Assembly: GCF_030062585.1 (NCBI RefSeq)
Contig: NZ_CP071935.1
Coordinates: forward strand, 556,938-620,937
DNA: 64,000 bases
Origin: Helicobacter pylori
GTDB lineage: Bacteria; Campylobacterota; Campylobacteria; Campylobacterales; Helicobacteraceae
Direction of reading: 5' to 3'
Position numbers and translations under genes: made by a program. The notes under the pieces are model-generated. The model was not told where the DNA came from and did no database searches. It saw only the letters and a program-made list of their open reading frames with translations. Shown piece after piece: positions 16,195-26,750 of the stretch; the stretch's first letter is position 1, and the number at the start of each line of letters is the position of its first letter.

Positions 16195-16818
16195 TTGATC
16201 AACAATAATAGTAATAAAAAACTAAGAGGCTTTTTTTTGAAAGTTCTCTTAAGTCTCGTTGTTTTCAGTTCGTATGGGTCAGCCAATGATGACAAAGAAG
16301 CCAAAAAAGAAGCGCTAGAAAAAGAAAAAAACACTCCCAATGGGCGTGTTTATACGAATTTAGATTTTGATAGTTTCAAGGCGACTATCAAAAATTTGAA
16401 AGACAAGAAAGTAACTTTCAAAGAAGTCAATCCCGATATTATCAAAGATGAAGTTTTTGACTTCGTGATTGTCAATAGAGTCCTTAAAAAAATAAAGGAT
16501 TTGAAGCATTACGATCCAGTTATTGAAAAAATCTTTGATGAAAAGGGTAAAGAAATGGGATTGAATGTAGAATTACAGATCAATCCTGAAGTGAAAGACT
16601 TTTTTACTTTTAAAAGCATCAGCACGACCAACAAACAACGTTGCTTTCTGTCATTGCGCGGAGAAACAAGAGAAATTCTATGCGATGATAAGCTATACAA
16701 TGTTTTATTGGCTGTATTCAATTCTTATGACCCTAATGATCTTTTGAAACATATTAGCACCGTAGAGTCTCTCAAAAAAATCTTTTATACGATTACATGT
16801 GAAGCGGTATATCTATAA
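16195..16818 (+). CDS. cagD: CagD, T4SS accessory protein
   Basis: CagD is a small periplasmic or surface-exposed protein that improves CagA translocation. I start at the TTG at 16195 (207 aa), 11 bases after GGAGGAG, because it gives the known family length and leads directly into a signal peptide (residues about 12-30, [19 protein letters not shown] then SANDD). The longer frame from 16156 would lie inside cagC. CagD forms a disulphide-linked dimer in its crystal structure; two Cys near the C-terminus are present here (RCFLSL and EILCDD). Confidence 0.9.
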   Translation: MINNNSNKKLRGFFLKVLLSLVVFSSYGSANDDKEAKKEALEKEKNTPNGRVYTNLDFDSFKATIKNLKDKKVTFKEVNPDIIKDEVFDFVIVNRVLKKIKDLKHYDPVIEKIFDEKGKEMGLNVELQINPEVKDFFTFKSISTTNKQRCFLSLRGETREILCDDKLYNVLLAVFNSYDPNDLLKHISTVESLKKIFYTITCEAVYL

Positions 16819-16826
16819 AGAGAGGG

Positions 16827-19778
16827 GTGTTTGTGGCAAGCAAGCAGGCTGATGAACAAAAAAAGCTAGTTATAGAGCAAGAGGTTCAAAAGCGGCAGTT
16901 TCAAAAAATAGAAGAGCTTAAAGCAGACATGCAAAAGGGTGTCAATCCTTTTTTTAAAGTCTTGTTTGATGGGGGGAATAGGTTGTTTGGTTTCCCTGAA
17001 ACTTTTATTTATTCTTCTATATTTATATTGTTTGTAACAATTGTATTATCTGTTATTCTTTTTCAAGCCTATGAACCTGTTTTGATTGTAGCGATTGTTA
17101 TTGTGCTTGTAGCTCTTGGATTCAAGAAAGATTATAGGCTTTATCAAAGAATGGAGCGAGCGATGAAATTTAAAAAACCTTTTTTGTTTAAGGGCGTGAA
17201 AAACAAAGCGTTCATGAGCATTTTTTCCATGAAGCCTAGTAAAGAAATGGCTAATGACATCCACTTAAATCCAAACAGAGAAGACAGACTTGTGAGCGCT
17301 GCAAACTCCTATCTAGCGAATAACTATGAATGTTTTTTAGATGATGGGGTGATCCTTACTAATAACTATTCTCTTTTAGGCACAATCAAATTGGGGGGTA
17401 TTGATTTTTTAACCACCTCTAAAAAAGATCTCATAGAGTTACACGCTTCTATTTATAGCGTTTTTAGGAATTTTGTTACCCCTGAATTCAAATTCTATTT
17501 TCACACTGTTAAAAAGAAAATCGTTATTGATGAAACCAATAGGGACTATAGTCTTATTTTTTCTAATGATTTCATGCGAGCCTATAATGAGAAGCAAAAG
17601 AGAGAAAGTTTTTATGATATTAGTTTTTTTCTGACCATAGAGCAAGATTTATTAGACACTCTCAATGAACCCGTTATGAATAAAAAGCATTTTGCAGACA
17701 ATAATTTTGAAGAGTTTCAAAGGATTATTAGAGCCAAGCTTGAAAACTTCAAGGATAGGATAGAGCTCATAGAAGAGCTATTGAGCAAATACCACCCCAC
17801 TAGATTGAAAGAATACACCAAAGATGGCATTATTTATTCCAAACAATGCGAGTTTTATAATTTTCTTGTGGGAATGAATGAAGCCCCTTTTATTTGCAAC
17901 CGAAAAGACTTGTATCTCAAAGAAAAAATGCATGGTGGGGTGAAAGAAGTTTATTTTGCTAATAAGCATGGAAAAATCTTAAATGATGATTTGAGTGAAA
18001 AATATTTTAGCGCTATTGAGATCAGTGAATACGCCCCTAAATCACAGAGCGATTTGTTTGATAAAATCAACGCTCTAGACAGCGAATTTATCTTTATGCA
18101 TGCTTATTCGCCTAAAAACTCACAAGTTTTAAAGGACAAACTGGCTTTCACCTCTAGAAGGATTATTATTAGTGGAGGCTCTAAAGAGCAGGGCATGACT
18201 TTGGGTTGCTTGAGCGAATTAGTGGGTAATGGTGATATTACGCTAGGCAGTTATGGTAATTCTTTAGTGCTGTTTGCTGATAGCTTTGAAAAAATGAAAC
18301 AAAGCGTTAAGGAATGTGTCTCTAGTCTTAACGCTAAAGGTTTTTTAGCCAACGCAGCGACTTTCTCTATGGAAAATTACTTTTTTGCCAAACATTGCTC
18401 TTTTATTACGCTTCCTTTTATTTTTGATGTAACTTCTAATAATTTCGCTGATTTTATCGCTATGAGGGCTATGAGTTTTGATGGCAATCAAGAGAATAAC
18501 GCTTGGGGCAATAGTGTGATGACGCTAAAAAGCGAGATCAATTCGCCTTTTTATCTGAACTTCCACATGCCTACTGATTTTGGTTCAGCTTCAGCAGGAC
18601 ACACTTTAATACTTGGCTCAACAGGTTCAGGTAAGACAGTGTTTATGTCAATGACTCTAAACGCTATGGGGCAATTTGCCTATAATTTTCCTGCTAATGT
18701 CAGCAAAGACAAGCAAAAGCTCACTATGGTCTATATGGATAAAGATTATGGCGCTTATGGGAATATTGTCGCAATGGGTGGGGAGTATATCAAGATTGAG
18801 CTAGGGACAGATACAGGATTAAATCCTTTTGCTTGGGCGGCTTGCGTGCAAAAAACAGATGCAACAATGGAACAAAAACAAACAGCTATTTCTGTTGTCA
18901 AAGAGCTTGTGAAAAACCTAGCGACCAAAAGCGATGAAAAAGATGAAAATGGCAACAGCATCTCTTTTAGCCTAGCAGATTCTAACACGCTTGCAGCGGC
19001 AGTAACCAACCTTATCACAGGAGATATGAACCTAGATTATCCCATCACTCAACTTATCAATGCTTTTGGAAAAGACCACAATGATCCTAATGGGCTTGTC
19101 GCACGATTAGCGCCTTTTTGCAAATCAACCAATGGTGAATTTCAATGGCTTTTTGATAATAAAGCAACAGATCGCTTAGATTTTTCAAAAACGATTATTG
19201 GCGTTGATGGGTCAAGTTTCTTAGACAATAATGATGTTTCACCCTTTATTTGTTTTTACCTTTTCGCTCGTATCCAAGAGGCAATGGATGGGCGTAGATT
19301 TGTCTTAGATATTGATGAAGCGTGGAAATATTTAAGCGATCCAAAGGTCGCTTATTTTGTGAGAGACATGCTAAAAACTGCAAGGAAAAGAAACGCTATT
19401 GTCAGACTTGCGACTCAAAGCATCACTGATCTTTTGGCTTGCCCTATTGCTGATACGATTAGAGAACAATGCCCTACAAAGATTTTTTTGAGAAACGATG
19501 GGGGTAATCTTTCTGATTACCAAAGATTAGCTAATGTTACAGAAAAAGAATTTGAAATCATCACTAAGGGGCTAGATAGGAAAATTCTCTACAAACAGGA
19601 TGGAAGCCCTAGCGTTATCGCTAGTTTTAATTTGAGAGGCATTCCTAAAGAATATTTGAAAATTTTATCCACAGATACTGTATTTGTCAAAGAAATTGAC
19701 AAGATTATCCAAAACCATAGTATCATAGATAAATATCAGGCCTTGAGGCAAATGTATCAACAAATAAAGGAGTATTAA
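16827..19778 (+). CDS. cagE: CagE, VirB3-VirB4 fusion ATPase
   Basis: CagE is the VirB4-type ATPase of the cag system, with a VirB3-like membrane part fused in front. It is essential for CagA delivery and IL-8 induction. The start is the GTG at 16827 after AGAGAGGG; the length of 983 matches HP0544. Residues about 57-98 hold two membrane helices. The Walker A is at 597-604 (GSTGSGKT) and the Walker B is in [11 protein letters not shown] near 827-835, followed by [13 protein letters not shown]. The gene is intact and lies between cagD and cagF with one base to spare. Confidence 0.96.
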   Translation: MFVASKQADEQKKLVIEQEVQKRQFQKIEELKADMQKGVNPFFKVLFDGGNRLFGFPETFIYSSIFILFVTIVLSVILFQAYEPVLIVAIVIVLVALGFKKDYRLYQRMERAMKFKKPFLFKGVKNKAFMSIFSMKPSKEMANDIHLNPNREDRLVSAANSYLANNYECFLDDGVILTNNYSLLGTIKLGGIDFLTTSKKDLIELHASIYSVFRNFVTPEFKFYFHTVKKKIVIDETNRDYSLIFSNDFMRAYNEKQKRESFYDISFFLTIEQDLLDTLNEPVMNKKHFADNNFEEFQRIIRAKLENFKDRIELIEELLSKYHPTRLKEYTKDGIIYSKQCEFYNFLVGMNEAPFICNRKDLYLKEKMHGGVKEVYFANKHGKILNDDLSEKYFSAIEISEYAPKSQSDLFDKINALDSEFIFMHAYSPKNSQVLKDKLAFTSRRIIISGGSKEQGMTLGCLSELVGNGDITLGSYGNSLVLFADSFEKMKQSVKECVSSLNAKGFLANAATFSMENYFFAKHCSFITLPFIFDVTSNNFADFIAMRAMSFDGNQENNAWGNSVMTLKSEINSPFYLNFHMPTDFGSASAGHTLILGSTGSGKTVFMSMTLNAMGQFAYNFPANVSKDKQKLTMVYMDKDYGAYGNIVAMGGEYIKIELGTDTGLNPFAWAACVQKTDATMEQKQTAISVVKELVKNLATKSDEKDENGNSISFSLADSNTLAAAVTNLITGDMNLDYPITQLINAFGKDHNDPNGLVARLAPFCKSTNGEFQWLFDNKATDRLDFSKTIIGVDGSSFLDNNDVSPFICFYLFARIQEAMDGRRFVLDIDEAWKYLSDPKVAYFVRDMLKTARKRNAIVRLATQSITDLLACPIADTIREQCPTKIFLRNDGGNLSDYQRLANVTEKEFEIITKGLDRKILYKQDGSPSVIASFNLRGIPKEYLKILSTDTVFVKEIDKIIQNHSIIDKYQALRQMYQQIKEY

Positions 19779-19779
19779 A

Positions 19780-20586
19780 ATGAAACAAAGTTTGCGCGAA
19801 CAAAAATTATTGAAAATTTTAGAAAATGATGTCTTGACGATTTTGGATAGTTTTTCTAATTACCTTTTTGAACTGAGAGAAGAGTTGGACTTCATAGAAG
19901 AAGAAATGGAAGGTGAAATCACTGAACAAAACCTTACCGCTCTTTATGATTTTTCTAATTTCTTAGAAGACCATGTCAATGTGTTTTATGAGAATGTTTT
20001 GAATATAGATGATATCAAAACAGAACACCTTTATTCAGGTCTCATAGATAGTCTTAACGCTAATCTTCACTTTGTCAAGTCATTTCTCAGTAATCAGGAT
20101 TTAGACTTCCGCTTTTTTAAAGAAATAAACGAAGGGCAAGATCCCCAAAAAACATTATCAAGATTAATTCCTCTTCAAAGTGGGAAAAATGATGCAAGCT
20201 CGTTTAAAGCCAATAATTCTTTTGTTTCATTAGTTTATGTTTATGCTTACTTCATGCTAGAAACTATCAGGCAGTCGTATAGGATTCTCAGATTACTAGA
20301 AAAACCTATCAATAACAACATAAGCGAGGATATGCAGAACGATATAGAGAATTTTTTTGTTCAAGCAAATTTTTTAGAATACTATGTTCAGAACAAAATA
20401 TACCCAACCAATCATGCCTATGACTTCACGCATTTGATCATGGACTCTATTATTCCTAATTGGATTCAAACTGATATGAGCGTTGAAGCTAAAAAGAAAG
20501 AGCTTTTTGAAAAATATTTTCAAAACATTGATGAAGTAACAAACAAAATGCTCGATCAAGAAAATCAAAACAAAAACAGCGATTGA
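19780..20586 (+). CDS. cagF: CagF, CagA chaperone
   Basis: CagF binds CagA at the inner face of the membrane and protects it before secretion. The 268-residue protein is soluble, acidic and alpha-helical, with no signal peptide (ILDSFSNYLFELREELDFIEEEMEG). AAAGGAG precedes the ATG, which is one base after the cagE stop. The length equals HP0543. It is intact. Confidence 0.93.
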   Translation: MKQSLREQKLLKILENDVLTILDSFSNYLFELREELDFIEEEMEGEITEQNLTALYDFSNFLEDHVNVFYENVLNIDDIKTEHLYSGLIDSLNANLHFVKSFLSNQDLDFRFFKEINEGQDPQKTLSRLIPLQSGKNDASSFKANNSFVSLVYVYAYFMLETIRQSYRILRLLEKPINNNISEDMQNDIENFFVQANFLEYYVQNKIYPTNHAYDFTHLIMDSIIPNWIQTDMSVEAKKKELFEKYFQNIDEVTNKMLDQENQNKNSD

Positions 20587-20640
20587 GTGGTGTTAATGCG
20601 CTAGAATAATGCTAAAAATAAGAATAAAGGAGTCAAAAGT

Positions 20641-21069
20641 ATGAAAACGAATTTTTATAAAATTAAATCACTATTTGCTTGGTGTCTTATCATTGGCATG
20701 TTTAACGCTCCGCTTAACGCTGACCAAAACACGGATATAAAAGATATTAGTCCTGAAGATATGGCGCTAAATAGCGTGGGGCTTGTTTCTAGAGATCAAC
20801 TAAAAATAGAGATCCCTAAAGAAACCCTAGAGCAAAAAGTGGCCGTACTCAATGACTATAATGATAAGAATGTTAATATCAAGTTTGACAACATAAGTTT
20901 AGGGAGTTTTCAACCTAATGATAATCTAGGTATCAATGCGATGTGGGGCATTCAAAATCTTCTCATGAGCCAAATGATGGGCGATTACGGTCCAAACAAT
21001 CCTTTCATGTATGGTTATGCGCCAACATACTCAGATTCATCGTTTTTACCACCGATCTTAGGGTATTAA
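20641..21069 (+). CDS. cagG: CagG, T4SS accessory protein
   Basis: CagG is a small exported protein of the island needed for full activity in some assays. It has a signal peptide (about residues 1-27, WCLIIGMFNAPLNA) and a Gly/Pro/Tyr/Met-rich end (YGPNNPFMYGYAPTYS). A strong AAAGGAG site lies before the ATG. The 54-base gap after cagF contains no promoter or terminator I can identify. Some earlier comparisons noted faint resemblance to flagellar proteins; I see no motif that proves it. Confidence 0.9.
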   Translation: MKTNFYKIKSLFAWCLIIGMFNAPLNADQNTDIKDISPEDMALNSVGLVSRDQLKIEIPKETLEQKVAVLNDYNDKNVNIKFDNISLGSFQPNDNLGINAMWGIQNLLMSQMMGDYGPNNPFMYGYAPTYSDSSFLPPILGY

Positions 21070-21084
21070 CTAGGGGGTATTAAC

Positions 21085-22197
21085 ATGGCAGGCACACAAG
21101 CTATATATGAATCATCTTCTGCAGGCTTCTTATCGGAAATTTCCTCAATCATCTCAAGCACAAGTGGTGTCGCAGGGCCATTTGCAGGAATAGTAGCGGG
21201 CGCTATGTCAGCAGCGATTATTCCTATTGTTGTGGGATTTACTAATCCGCAAATGACCGCTATCATGACCCAATACAATCAAAGCATCGCTGAAGCTGTA
21301 AGCGTGCCTATGAAAGCCGCTAACCAACAATACAACCAATTGTATCAAGGTTTTAACGATCAAAGCATGGCTGTGGGGAACAATATCTTAAATATCAGCA
21401 AATTAACAGGGGAATTTAACGCGCAAGGCAACACGCAAGGCGCGCAAATTGGTGCTGTCAATAGTCAGATTGCGAGCATTTTAGCGAGTAACACTACCCC
21501 TAAAAATCCTAGTGCTATTGAAGCTTATGCGACGAATCAAATCGCTGTTCCTAGCGTGCCAACAACGGTTGAAATGATGAGCGGTATATTAGGCAATATT
21601 ACAAGCGCGGCACCAAAATACGCCCTAGCTCTACAAGAGCAACTGCGTTCTCAAGCAAGCAACAGCTCAATGAATGACACAGCCGATTCCCTTGATAGCT
21701 GTACCGCTTTAGGTGCACTTGTTGGCTCATCAAAAGTGTTTTTTAGTTGCATGCAAATTTCTATGACGCCCATGAGCGTTTCTATGCCCACTGTTTATGC
21801 CAAATACCAAGCGTTAGCCACTAATGCCCTAACTTCAGGCGTTAATCCTATGACCACCCCTGCATGCCCTATTGGGGACAAGGTTCTTGCTGTTTATTGC
21901 TATGCTGAAAAAGTAGCAGAAATTTTGAGAGAATACTATATAGAATTTGTGAAAAACAATACCAATTTGTTGCAGAACGCTTCTCAAATGATACTCGGTC
22001 AATCAGGATTAGCTACTAGCACCTATGACACTCAAGCGATTTCTAACATAAGCTCGCTATATAATTACAATATAGTAGCGAATAAATCTTTTTTGAAATC
22101 GCATTTGACTTACCTTGATTACATCAAAGACAAGCTTAAGGGGCAAAAAGATAGCTACTTAACAGAAAGGGTGCAAACTAAAATAATCGTGAAGTGA
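21085..22197 (+). CDS. cagH: CagH, pilus-associated T4SS protein
   Basis: CagH (370 aa) works with CagI and CagL in forming cag pili and is tied to the inner membrane. Residues about 19-58 are hydrophobic and Gly/Ala-rich (AGIVAGAMSAAIIPIVVGF). The middle is Gln/Asn-rich helix. The last six residues TKIIVK form a C-terminal motif shared with CagI (SKVIVK) and CagL (SKIIVK), which is known to be needed for function in these proteins. Two Cys pairs are seen near CTALG and ACPIGDKVLAVYC. It is followed by cagI after ten bases. Confidence 0.94.
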   Translation: MAGTQAIYESSSAGFLSEISSIISSTSGVAGPFAGIVAGAMSAAIIPIVVGFTNPQMTAIMTQYNQSIAEAVSVPMKAANQQYNQLYQGFNDQSMAVGNNILNISKLTGEFNAQGNTQGAQIGAVNSQIASILASNTTPKNPSAIEAYATNQIAVPSVPTTVEMMSGILGNITSAAPKYALALQEQLRSQASNSSMNDTADSLDSCTALGALVGSSKVFFSCMQISMTPMSVSMPTVYAKYQALATNALTSGVNPMTTPACPIGDKVLAVYCYAEKVAEILREYYIEFVKNNTNLLQNASQMILGQSGLATSTYDTQAISNISSLYNYNIVANKSFLKSHLTYLDYIKDKLKGQKDSYLTERVQTKIIVK

Positions 22198-22207
22198 GGA
22201 AAGAGAT

Positions 22208-23353
22208 GTGAAATGTTTTTTAAGCATATTTTCTTTCTTGACTTTTTGTGGCTTGTCCTTGAATGGTGCAGAGGTAGTAATGACGCTTGAACCTGCCTTA
22301 AAAGCCATTCAGGCGGACGCACAAGCCAAACAAAAAACCGCTCAAGCCGAATTAAAAGCCATAGAAGCTCAGTCTAGTGCCAAAGAAAAAGCCATTCAAG
22401 CGCAAATAGAGGGAGAATTGAGAACCCAGCTTGCAACCATGAGCGCTATGTTAAAAGGGGCTAATGGCGTTATTAATGGTGTCAGTGGCATGACAGGGGG
22501 GTTTTTTGCAGGTTCAGACATCTTGCTTGGCGTCATGGAAGGGTATTCAAGCGCGCTTAGCGCATTGGGGGGGAATGTCAAAATGATCGTGGAAAAACAA
22601 AAAATTAACACCCAAACAGAAATCCAAAACATGCAAATCGCGCTCCAAAAAAATAACGAAATAATCAAGCTCAAAATGAACCAGCAAAACGCTCTCTTAG
22701 AAGCGTTAAAAAACAGCTTTGAACCGAGCGTTACTCTAAAAACACAAATGGAAATGCTTTCTCAAGCTTTAGGAAGTTCTTCTGATAACGCTAAATACAT
22801 CGCTTACAATACGATCGGCATCAAGGCGTTTGAAGAAACCTTAGAAGGTTTTGAAACATGGTTGAAAGAGGCTATGAAAAAAGCGACCCTTATTGACTAC
22901 AATTCCCTAACAGGTCAGGCTTTGTTTCAAAGCGCCATCTATGTGCCTGCTCTTAGTTTTTTTTCAAGCATGGGCACACCATTTGGAATCATTGAAACAT
23001 TCACTCTAGCACCCACAAAATGCCCCTATCTTGATGGGCTAAAAATTTCAGCATGCCTTATGGAACAGGTTATTCAGAATTACAGAATGATTGTAGCCCT
23101 TATTCAAAATAAACTGAGTGATGCAGATTTTCAAAATATCGCTTATTTGAATGGGATCAATGGAGAAATCAAAACCTTAAAAGGATCAGTAGATTTGAAC
23201 GCGCTCATAGAAGCTGCTATCTTAAACGCAGAAAATCATTTAAACTATATAGAGAATCTTGAAAAAAAAGCCGACCTTTGGGAAGAACAACTGAAATTAG
23301 AGAGAGAAACGACAGCAAGAAACATTGCCGGCTCTAAAGTTATTGTCAAATGA
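22208..23353 (+). CDS. cagI: CagI, pilus-associated T4SS protein
   Basis: CagI (381 aa) is a surface-exposed pilus protein that binds beta1-integrin and interacts with CagL. The start is the GTG at 22208 after GAGGAAAGAG; an ATG two bases upstream meets a stop at once. Residues 1-20 are a signal peptide (MKCFLSIFSFLTFCGLSLNG). Residues about 30-75 are Ala/Gln/Lys coiled coil (KAIQADAQAKQKTAQAELKA). The end SKVIVK is the shared CagH/I/L motif. The stop overlaps the cagL ATG by four bases. Confidence 0.94.
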   Translation: MKCFLSIFSFLTFCGLSLNGAEVVMTLEPALKAIQADAQAKQKTAQAELKAIEAQSSAKEKAIQAQIEGELRTQLATMSAMLKGANGVINGVSGMTGGFFAGSDILLGVMEGYSSALSALGGNVKMIVEKQKINTQTEIQNMQIALQKNNEIIKLKMNQQNALLEALKNSFEPSVTLKTQMEMLSQALGSSSDNAKYIAYNTIGIKAFEETLEGFETWLKEAMKKATLIDYNSLTGQALFQSAIYVPALSFFSSMGTPFGIIETFTLAPTKCPYLDGLKISACLMEQVIQNYRMIVALIQNKLSDADFQNIAYLNGINGEIKTLKGSVDLNALIEAAILNAENHLNYIENLEKKADLWEEQLKLERETTARNIAGSKVIVK

Positions 23354-24063
23354 AAACACTCGTGAAAAATACCATATCTTCTTTTTTGCTATTGTCTGTT
23401 TTGATGGCAGAAGATATAACAAGCGGCTTAAAGCAACTGGATAGCACCTACCAAGAGACCAACCAACAAGCGCTCAAAAACTTAGATGAAATTTTTTCAA
23501 CCACTAGCCCTAGCGCTAATGATAAAATGGGTGAAGAAGATGCTCTAAACATCAAAAAAGCGGCCATGGCTTTGAGAGGAGATTTAGCGTTATTGAAAGC
23601 CAATTTTGAAGCGAATGAGTTATTTTTCATCTCAGAAGATGTGATTTTTAAGACTTATATGTCTAGCCCTGAACTTTTATTAACCTATATGAAAATCAAT
23701 CCCTTAGACCAAAAGACTGCTGAACAGCAATGCGGAATATCCGATAAAATTTTAGTTCTTTATTGTGAGGGGAAGCTGAAAATCGAGCAAGAAAAACAAA
23801 ATATAAGAGAGCGTTTAGAAACTTCTCTAAAGGCGTATCAGAGCAACATTGGAGGTACAGCTTCTTTAATCATTGCTTCACAGACGCTTGTAGAAAGCCT
23901 AAAGAATAAAAATTTCATCAAAGGAATCAGAAAGCTTATGTTAACTCAAAACAAGGTTTTTTTAAATTATTTAGAGGAGTTGGACGCATTAGAAAGATCC
24001 CTAGAACAAAGCAAGCGACAATACCTACAAGAAAGGCAATCAAGTAAGATCATTGTCAAATGA
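23350..24063 (+). CDS. cagL: CagL, integrin-binding pilus adhesin
   Basis: CagL (237 aa) is the VirB5-like adhesin at the pilus that contacts host integrins. Residues 1-20 are a signal peptide. The RGD motif is at 76-78 within RGDLALL, which also fits the RGDLXXL pattern for alpha-v integrins. The polymorphic positions 58 and 59, discussed in disease-association studies, are Asp and Lys here. Cys residues near QQCGISDK and LYCEGK form the known structural disulphide. The end SKIIVK is the shared motif. It is the last gene of the cagC-to-cagL unit. Confidence 0.95.
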   Translation: MKTLVKNTISSFLLLSVLMAEDITSGLKQLDSTYQETNQQALKNLDEIFSTTSPSANDKMGEEDALNIKKAAMALRGDLALLKANFEANELFFISEDVIFKTYMSSPELLLTYMKINPLDQKTAEQQCGISDKILVLYCEGKLKIEQEKQNIRERLETSLKAYQSNIGGTASLIIASQTLVESLKNKNFIKGIRKLMLTQNKVFLNYLEELDALERSLEQSKRQYLQERQSSKIIVK

Positions 24064-24143
24064 TTTTCTGAGATGACAAGCTATGATTTCTCATTTTTGG
24101 GATTTGTTTCTCTAGTTGTTTTTTGGGCTAATAATTTGGATCG

Positions 24144-25064
24144 CTATTTTTTTCCATGAGCGATGCTTTGTTCTATTTGATTAATGACGCTATTGGGCAG
24201 TTCAGATTTAGAGCGATTGTTTGAGAATGTTGCATCTTTTGCTTCATTTTCTTTTGTATCAGTAGCTCCAAACTCGCTTGCATTTGTAGTATCTTGGTAG
24301 CTATTTTCTTGCTCCATTTCTTTTTTTCTCTTCTCACAAATAGCGCACGAAGCTATAAGAAAGGTTCTATTGTTGCTGTTATTAAGAGCGAGTTTTAAAC
24401 CACTCAGGTGTTGTCTAGAAAACTTGTTATTTTCTGTCTCTATTTCTTGAATTTTTTCTAATAAGGGGGCAAGAATTTTTTGATCCTTGATTCCTTTGAT
24501 CAAACACTTTCTTAACCCATCATAATCGTTGCTTGAAATAATACACTTATTGATAACGATTTCAATTTCAGGCGTTCTCCACTCATTAGGCACAAGCGGA
24601 GCAGTAGGTTTTACAAAAGCTTCATTCACCTTATTGATCATCTCATCAAAGTTATCATCTTTATTAGATTTGGTTTCAGTGGAAGAATTGCTATTAGGGT
24701 TGTCATTCAAAGGGTTAGCGTTAATTTCGTTTAATTCTTGCAATCCTCTGTGCTTAGCCGCTTTTTTTTGAACAGAAGAGTTGTTCTTTTTTTCAAACGC
24801 TTCAATATTCTTTTGAATTTGCTCTACTCTCGCCCTATCATTCCGTAATTTTTCTCTCAAAGCGTTAGTGGCGAATTCTTTTTCCTCTTTTGTAATTTCT
24901 TTGTCGTCATGTCTTTGATAGAGTGTTTTGATTTTTTTAAAGCCTAAAGCCACCAATTCTTTGTATTCACTCGGTAATAATGCCGTATTGATAGCGTTTA
25001 AGCCCCCATAAACAACCAAAGAATAAAGAGCGACAGAACCTAATTTTTTGAAGATACTTTTCAA
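24144..25064 (-). CDS. cagN: CagN, accessory membrane-associated protein
   Basis: CagN (306 aa) is an exported accessory protein of the island, reported to be processed at its C-terminus and not essential. The start is a TTG at 25064 with AAGGAG about 7 bases upstream. Residues about 10-25 are hydrophobic (VALYSLVVYGGLNAI), a signal or anchor. The rest is charged helix with an Asn/Ser-rich linker at about 115-135. It runs on the minus strand after cagM with 14 bases between, and converges on cagL. Confidence 0.92.
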   Translation of the reverse strand: MKSIFKKLGSVALYSLVVYGGLNAINTALLPSEYKELVALGFKKIKTLYQRHDDKEITKEEKEFATNALREKLRNDRARVEQIQKNIEAFEKKNNSSVQKKAAKHRGLQELNEINANPLNDNPNSNSSTETKSNKDDNFDEMINKVNEAFVKPTAPLVPNEWRTPEIEIVINKCIISSNDYDGLRKCLIKGIKDQKILAPLLEKIQEIETENNKFSRQHLSGLKLALNNSNNRTFLIASCAICEKRKKEMEQENSYQDTTNASEFGATDTKENEAKDATFSNNRSKSELPNSVINQIEQSIAHGKK

Positions 25065-25078
25065 GAGCGTCTCCTTTC

Positions 25079-26209
25079 TTATTCAAAGGGATTATTCTTG
25101 GCAACATTGTTTCGGTATGCAGAAACCACTGTTTTGAAGAAATTAAATATCTTGTAGTGTTCTTTTTGCATAGTGGTTTTGTCATGCATCATAGGATCGC
25201 TATCTACGAAAATATTGTATTCATTAGTCTTTTTTAATATAGATTTTTTGGATTGGGTATCAAAATTGAAGCTGTCTAAAACCAACAAACACAATTTTTG
25301 TTTTTGAGCGAAACTCAATTTTTGATTGGTAAAGTTTTTAGTCAGAGTATTCAATTCCACATCATCTTTGACATTTTTCAACAAGTTAGAAAAAGCCTCA
25401 TAGCCCTTTAAGTATTTCTCATTGATCTTATCAATCGCCATGCTAAACGCCAAGCGTTCCGAGTTAAAAATAAGCGTGTTAGTAGCTTTTTGAGCAATAT
25501 CTTTTGCTTTGGAGTCAAATTTGTTTCTTTCAAGCTGTAAGTAATAATCTATATTATCCAATTCTTTTCTGCTCAATAGATTAGAAATGTTATTGGAATA
25601 TTCTTCAATCGCTTGCTTGTAAGATAAAGCTAATCGGCTCGCTTTTTTGTTTTGTTCTTCATCTAAAGAAAACACACCCATTTGAAGCAAAGCCTGAGCC
25701 TTATCTTTAGTGGTAGCGGTAGTTTTTTTAAAAATACTGCTCGTTTTCACCTGAGGGTAGTAATAACTCAAACGCTCCTTATCCTCTTTGGTGAATGTTT
25801 CTTGGTTTAAAACATAGGCATAAGGGTTAGGAAGAAGTTTCTTATAGAGAGGGTTATCTTTTAAGGCTTGCTCTAGATCACCATAAGCCTTTGACTTAGC
25901 AGTAAGGATTTTACCTCTTGTCTCTTTCTCTAGAGCCTCTTTTTCTTTTTTGTATTTGTTCTCTAAGTCTAAAAGGACTTTAGCTCTGTAATCCACAAGC
26001 TCTTTGATTTTTTGTTTTCTAAAAACCAAGTCTTCTAAGAAATCATGCGTATTGTTTAAGAGCTTCTTGCGAGCCTTAAGAGCGTCTTCTTTTGCAGCCA
26101 CTTCTTCTTGTTCTTTTTTTATCTCGTTGAAAAATGAACCAAACTGCTCCACATTAGCCGACAAAACTCCAAACGCAACCAATGAGCTAAAAACGATTTT
26201 TGCAAGCAT
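25079..26209 (-). CDS. cagM: CagM, outer-membrane core complex protein
   Basis: CagM is one of five proteins of the cag outer-membrane core complex (with CagT, CagX, CagY and Cag3) and is essential. The 376-residue protein has a signal peptide (MLAKIVFSSLVAFGVLSA) and long charged helices (KKLLNNTHDFLEDLVFRKQK). The length equals HP0537. No ribosome site is obvious before the ATG. Its promoter must lie in 26210-26480. Confidence 0.94.
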   Translation of the reverse strand: MLAKIVFSSLVAFGVLSANVEQFGSFFNEIKKEQEEVAAKEDALKARKKLLNNTHDFLEDLVFRKQKIKELVDYRAKVLLDLENKYKKEKEALEKETRGKILTAKSKAYGDLEQALKDNPLYKKLLPNPYAYVLNQETFTKEDKERLSYYYPQVKTSSIFKKTTATTKDKAQALLQMGVFSLDEEQNKKASRLALSYKQAIEEYSNNISNLLSRKELDNIDYYLQLERNKFDSKAKDIAQKATNTLIFNSERLAFSMAIDKINEKYLKGYEAFSNLLKNVKDDVELNTLTKNFTNQKLSFAQKQKLCLLVLDSFNFDTQSKKSILKKTNEYNIFVDSDPMMHDKTTMQKEHYKIFNFFKTVVSAYRNNVAKNNPFE

Positions 26210-26477
26210 CTTATAGTTTTTGTAACCTTAAAATTTCAAAAAATATCAATACATTTTACCACAATTTCCACAAAACTATGGATCAAAACTTTTCCATATT
26301 CAAAAGGTAAGTAAAATCTAGGTCTTTGAGTATCAAGTTAATAAAATAATAGCTCATTTTTGAAAAATAATAGATCACATCTGAGCGTGTTTAGCTAGTA
26401 TTCAAAAAGGTTTTTGATTGGATCAGATTAGGGATTATTGAAATCATAAAAATTCAAAAGGGCTTTTTCCATTTTTT

Positions 26478-26485
26478 GGTATAAC
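26478..26485 (+). promoter_or_regulatory. Promoter upstream of cagP (CncR1 promoter)
   Basis: TTTTGGTATAAC has a TGG extension and a -10 of TATAAC at 26480-26485. It matches the position of the known cagP promoter, which mainly makes the small RNA CncR1. Confidence 0.6.
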
Positions 26486-26491
26486 AATAAC

Positions 26492-26750
26492 ATTACCTTT
26501 CTTAATATAGTGTTATGTTTTTCTTGCTTGTATGCGGCTTGTTGGTATTTTTTAAGTTTCTCTTAAGGTTATTTTTATACAATGGATTGGTGTTTTTTGG
26601 ATAGAAACTCCTTTATTCCTTGATAGGTGTTTTCTGTTCTTTGTTTGGCATAAACAAACAAATCGTTGGTTTGTGCTATACCACATGCTAGTATCAGCAT
26701 AGTAGGGTATTCTTTGGGATTTTGAGCTAGATTAAGGTGGTTTTTTAAAA
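26492..26750 (+). ncRNA. cncR1: Probable CncR1 small RNA
   Basis: CncR1 is a known small RNA made from the cagP promoter in H. pylori and linked to motility and adhesion gene control. Here the promoter at 26478-26485 would start a transcript near 26492. The sequence after it has no open frame and several short pairings (for example around TTTGTTTGGCATAAACAAAC). The 5' end is estimated from the promoter and the 3' end is only a guess near the T-run at 26742-26748. The call depends mainly on position. Confidence 0.45.
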
